Made by a program: the position numbers and the translations under genes. A model generated the notes under the pieces. It was not told the origin of the DNA. It saw nothing but the letters and a program-made list of their open reading frames with translations, and ran no database searches. A stretch of DNA of 5,979 bases. Origin: Paracoccaceae bacterium. GTDB lineage: Bacteria; Pseudomonadota; Alphaproteobacteria; Rhodobacterales; Rhodobacteraceae. The DNA is taken from positions 1 to 5,979 of the forward strand of contig JAAUPC010000232.1 of the NCBI GenBank assembly GCA_012036325.1, read 5' to 3'. Each line of letters begins with the position of its first letter. Positions within the stretch are counted from its first letter, which is position 1. Below are positions 5,333 to 5,979 of the stretch, piece by piece.

Positions 5333-5371
5333 CTGCGATCACGCCCGCGAAAGTCACGCCTGTGATCGCAG
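5333..5371. terminator. Inverted repeat between convergent hvrA and lysR, possible bidirectional terminator
   Basis: CTGCGATCAC (5333-5342) and GTGATCGCAG (5362-5371) are exact 10-bp reverse complements separated by 19 bases. The right arm lies in the last codons of the lysR gene and the left arm in the gap after hvrA. The location between convergent genes suits a shared terminator. The loop is long and there is no clear T-run on either strand, so it may be Rho-assisted or only an RNA-stabilising stem. Confidence 0.5.
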
Positions 5372-5979
5372 CCATTTCAGAAAGGCCCGGGCGGCGGCAC
5401 GCTGCGGCCCGGGCAGCGTCACGATGAAATAGGCGGGCAGCTTTTCCCGGCTTTCATGCACCACGCGCAAGCGGCCTTCGGTCACATCCGCCTCGATCAG
5501 CGCCATGCTTTCCACCACAAGCCCCAATCCTTGCCGCGCGGCGGCAATCGCCAATTCCTCACCAGGGAAATCGGTGGCGCTTAAGGTCGTCGGCTCAATT
5601 CCCAGATGGCGCAGATAATTGTCCTGCTCCGGCCAGTTGCGCGACAGGATCCAATCCATCCCGGCCATGTCCTGCGGGGATAGCACCTCCTTGTTGCCAA
5701 TCAATGACGGTGCGCCCGCAATCACCAACCGGGCCGAGGCGAGATAGGTCGCCGTAACCCCCGGCCAATCGCCATTGCCATAGCGAATGGCCAGATCCAT
5801 CCGTTCCCGGTGCAGATCGATCACGCGGGGGTCGGGGTGCAAGGACAGGCCGATGTCGGGAAACTTCTCCCAGAAATCGCGCAGGCGCGGCATCAGCCAT
5901 TGCGCGGCAAAGCCCGCCGTCAGGGTCACGCGCACCGGCTGATCCACCTCACCGGCGCGCAGGGCCTCAACCCCGCGCT
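5354..5979 (-). CDS. LysR-family transcriptional regulator, N-terminus missing (window edge)
   Basis: The frame is open from the right edge to a TGA at 5354-5356, giving 207 complete codons. It corresponds to the effector-binding domain of a LysR regulator of the GcvA-like branch: VRVTLTAGFAAQWLMPRLRDF opens the domain (split here as VRVTLTAGFA, AQWLMPRLRDF), followed by DLAIRYGNGDWPG and AARQGLGLVVESM. The N-terminal helix-turn-helix, about 85-90 residues, lies outside the window. The GTG at 5947 is internal, not the start: the frame continues upstream with RGVEALRAGE, a linker-like helix. The gene converges on hvrA. In R. capsulatus a LysR regulator, HvrB, which activates ahcY, is encoded close to hvrA and regA, so this may be its counterpart; that is inferred from location only. 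Confidence 0.9.
   Translation of the reverse strand, partial: RGVEALRAGEVDQPVRVTLTAGFAAQWLMPRLRDFWEKFPDIGLSLHPDPRVIDLHRERMDLAIRYGNGDWPGVTATYLASARLVIAGAPSLIGNKEVLSPQDMAGMDWILSRNWPEQDNYLRHLGIEPTTLSATDFPGEELAIAAARQGLGLVVESMALIEADVTEGRLRVVHESREKLPAYFIVTLPGPQRAAARAFLKWLRSQA

Overview
The window looks like chromosomal DNA from a GC-rich alphaproteobacterium of the Rhodobacter/Paracoccus group (Rhodobacterales). Gene content and order support this: a divergent regB / senC-regA pair (prrB / prrC-prrA in R. sphaeroides) followed by an H-NS-like hvrA/spb gene is the classic redox-regulation locus of that group. The genus cannot be fixed from this sequence alone.

Layout. On the minus strand, reading from about 3627 down to 1, are regB (redox-sensing membrane histidine kinase), a 531-residue PAS-only protein resembling rhodobacterial DivL, tsaE (tRNA t6A-modification ATPase), and the first codons of a further gene that overlaps the tsaE stop by ATGA. 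On the plus strand, from 3712 to 5320, are senC (SCO1-type copper chaperone), regA (response regulator) and hvrA (small H-NS-type DNA-binding protein). A LysR-family regulator, cut by the right edge, converges on hvrA from the minus strand. No tRNA, rRNA, CRISPR array, IS element or transferred-looking gene was seen.

How the genes work together. RegB senses quinone and redox state and phosphorylates RegA, which controls photosynthesis, respiration, carbon and nitrogen fixation genes in relatives. SenC/PrrC supports copper delivery to cytochrome oxidase, whose electron flow feeds the signal to RegB. HvrA adjusts a subset of the same genes. The key residues are intact: the RegB quinone motif, phospho-His, redox Cys, N and G boxes; RegA Asp63 and its Fis-type helix-turn-helix; and the SenC CxxxC plus His. 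Starting regB at a GTG with a Shine-Dalgarno-like sequence puts the phospho-His at 225 and the redox Cys at 265, the numbering used for R. capsulatus RegB.

The least expected signal is a perfect TTAA-N7-TTAA sequence, the core of the CtrA recognition motif, 48-62 bases upstream of divL. DivL acts in the CckA-ChpT-CtrA phosphorelay in relatives, so this suggests feedback of CtrA on its own pathway, next to the RegB/RegA redox system. The regA-hvrA gap is the other structured region: it holds a 13-bp-stem hairpin, repeated GTGAATT words and a TTG-started hvrA. No wholly new system is evident; the novelty, if any, lies in the regulation.
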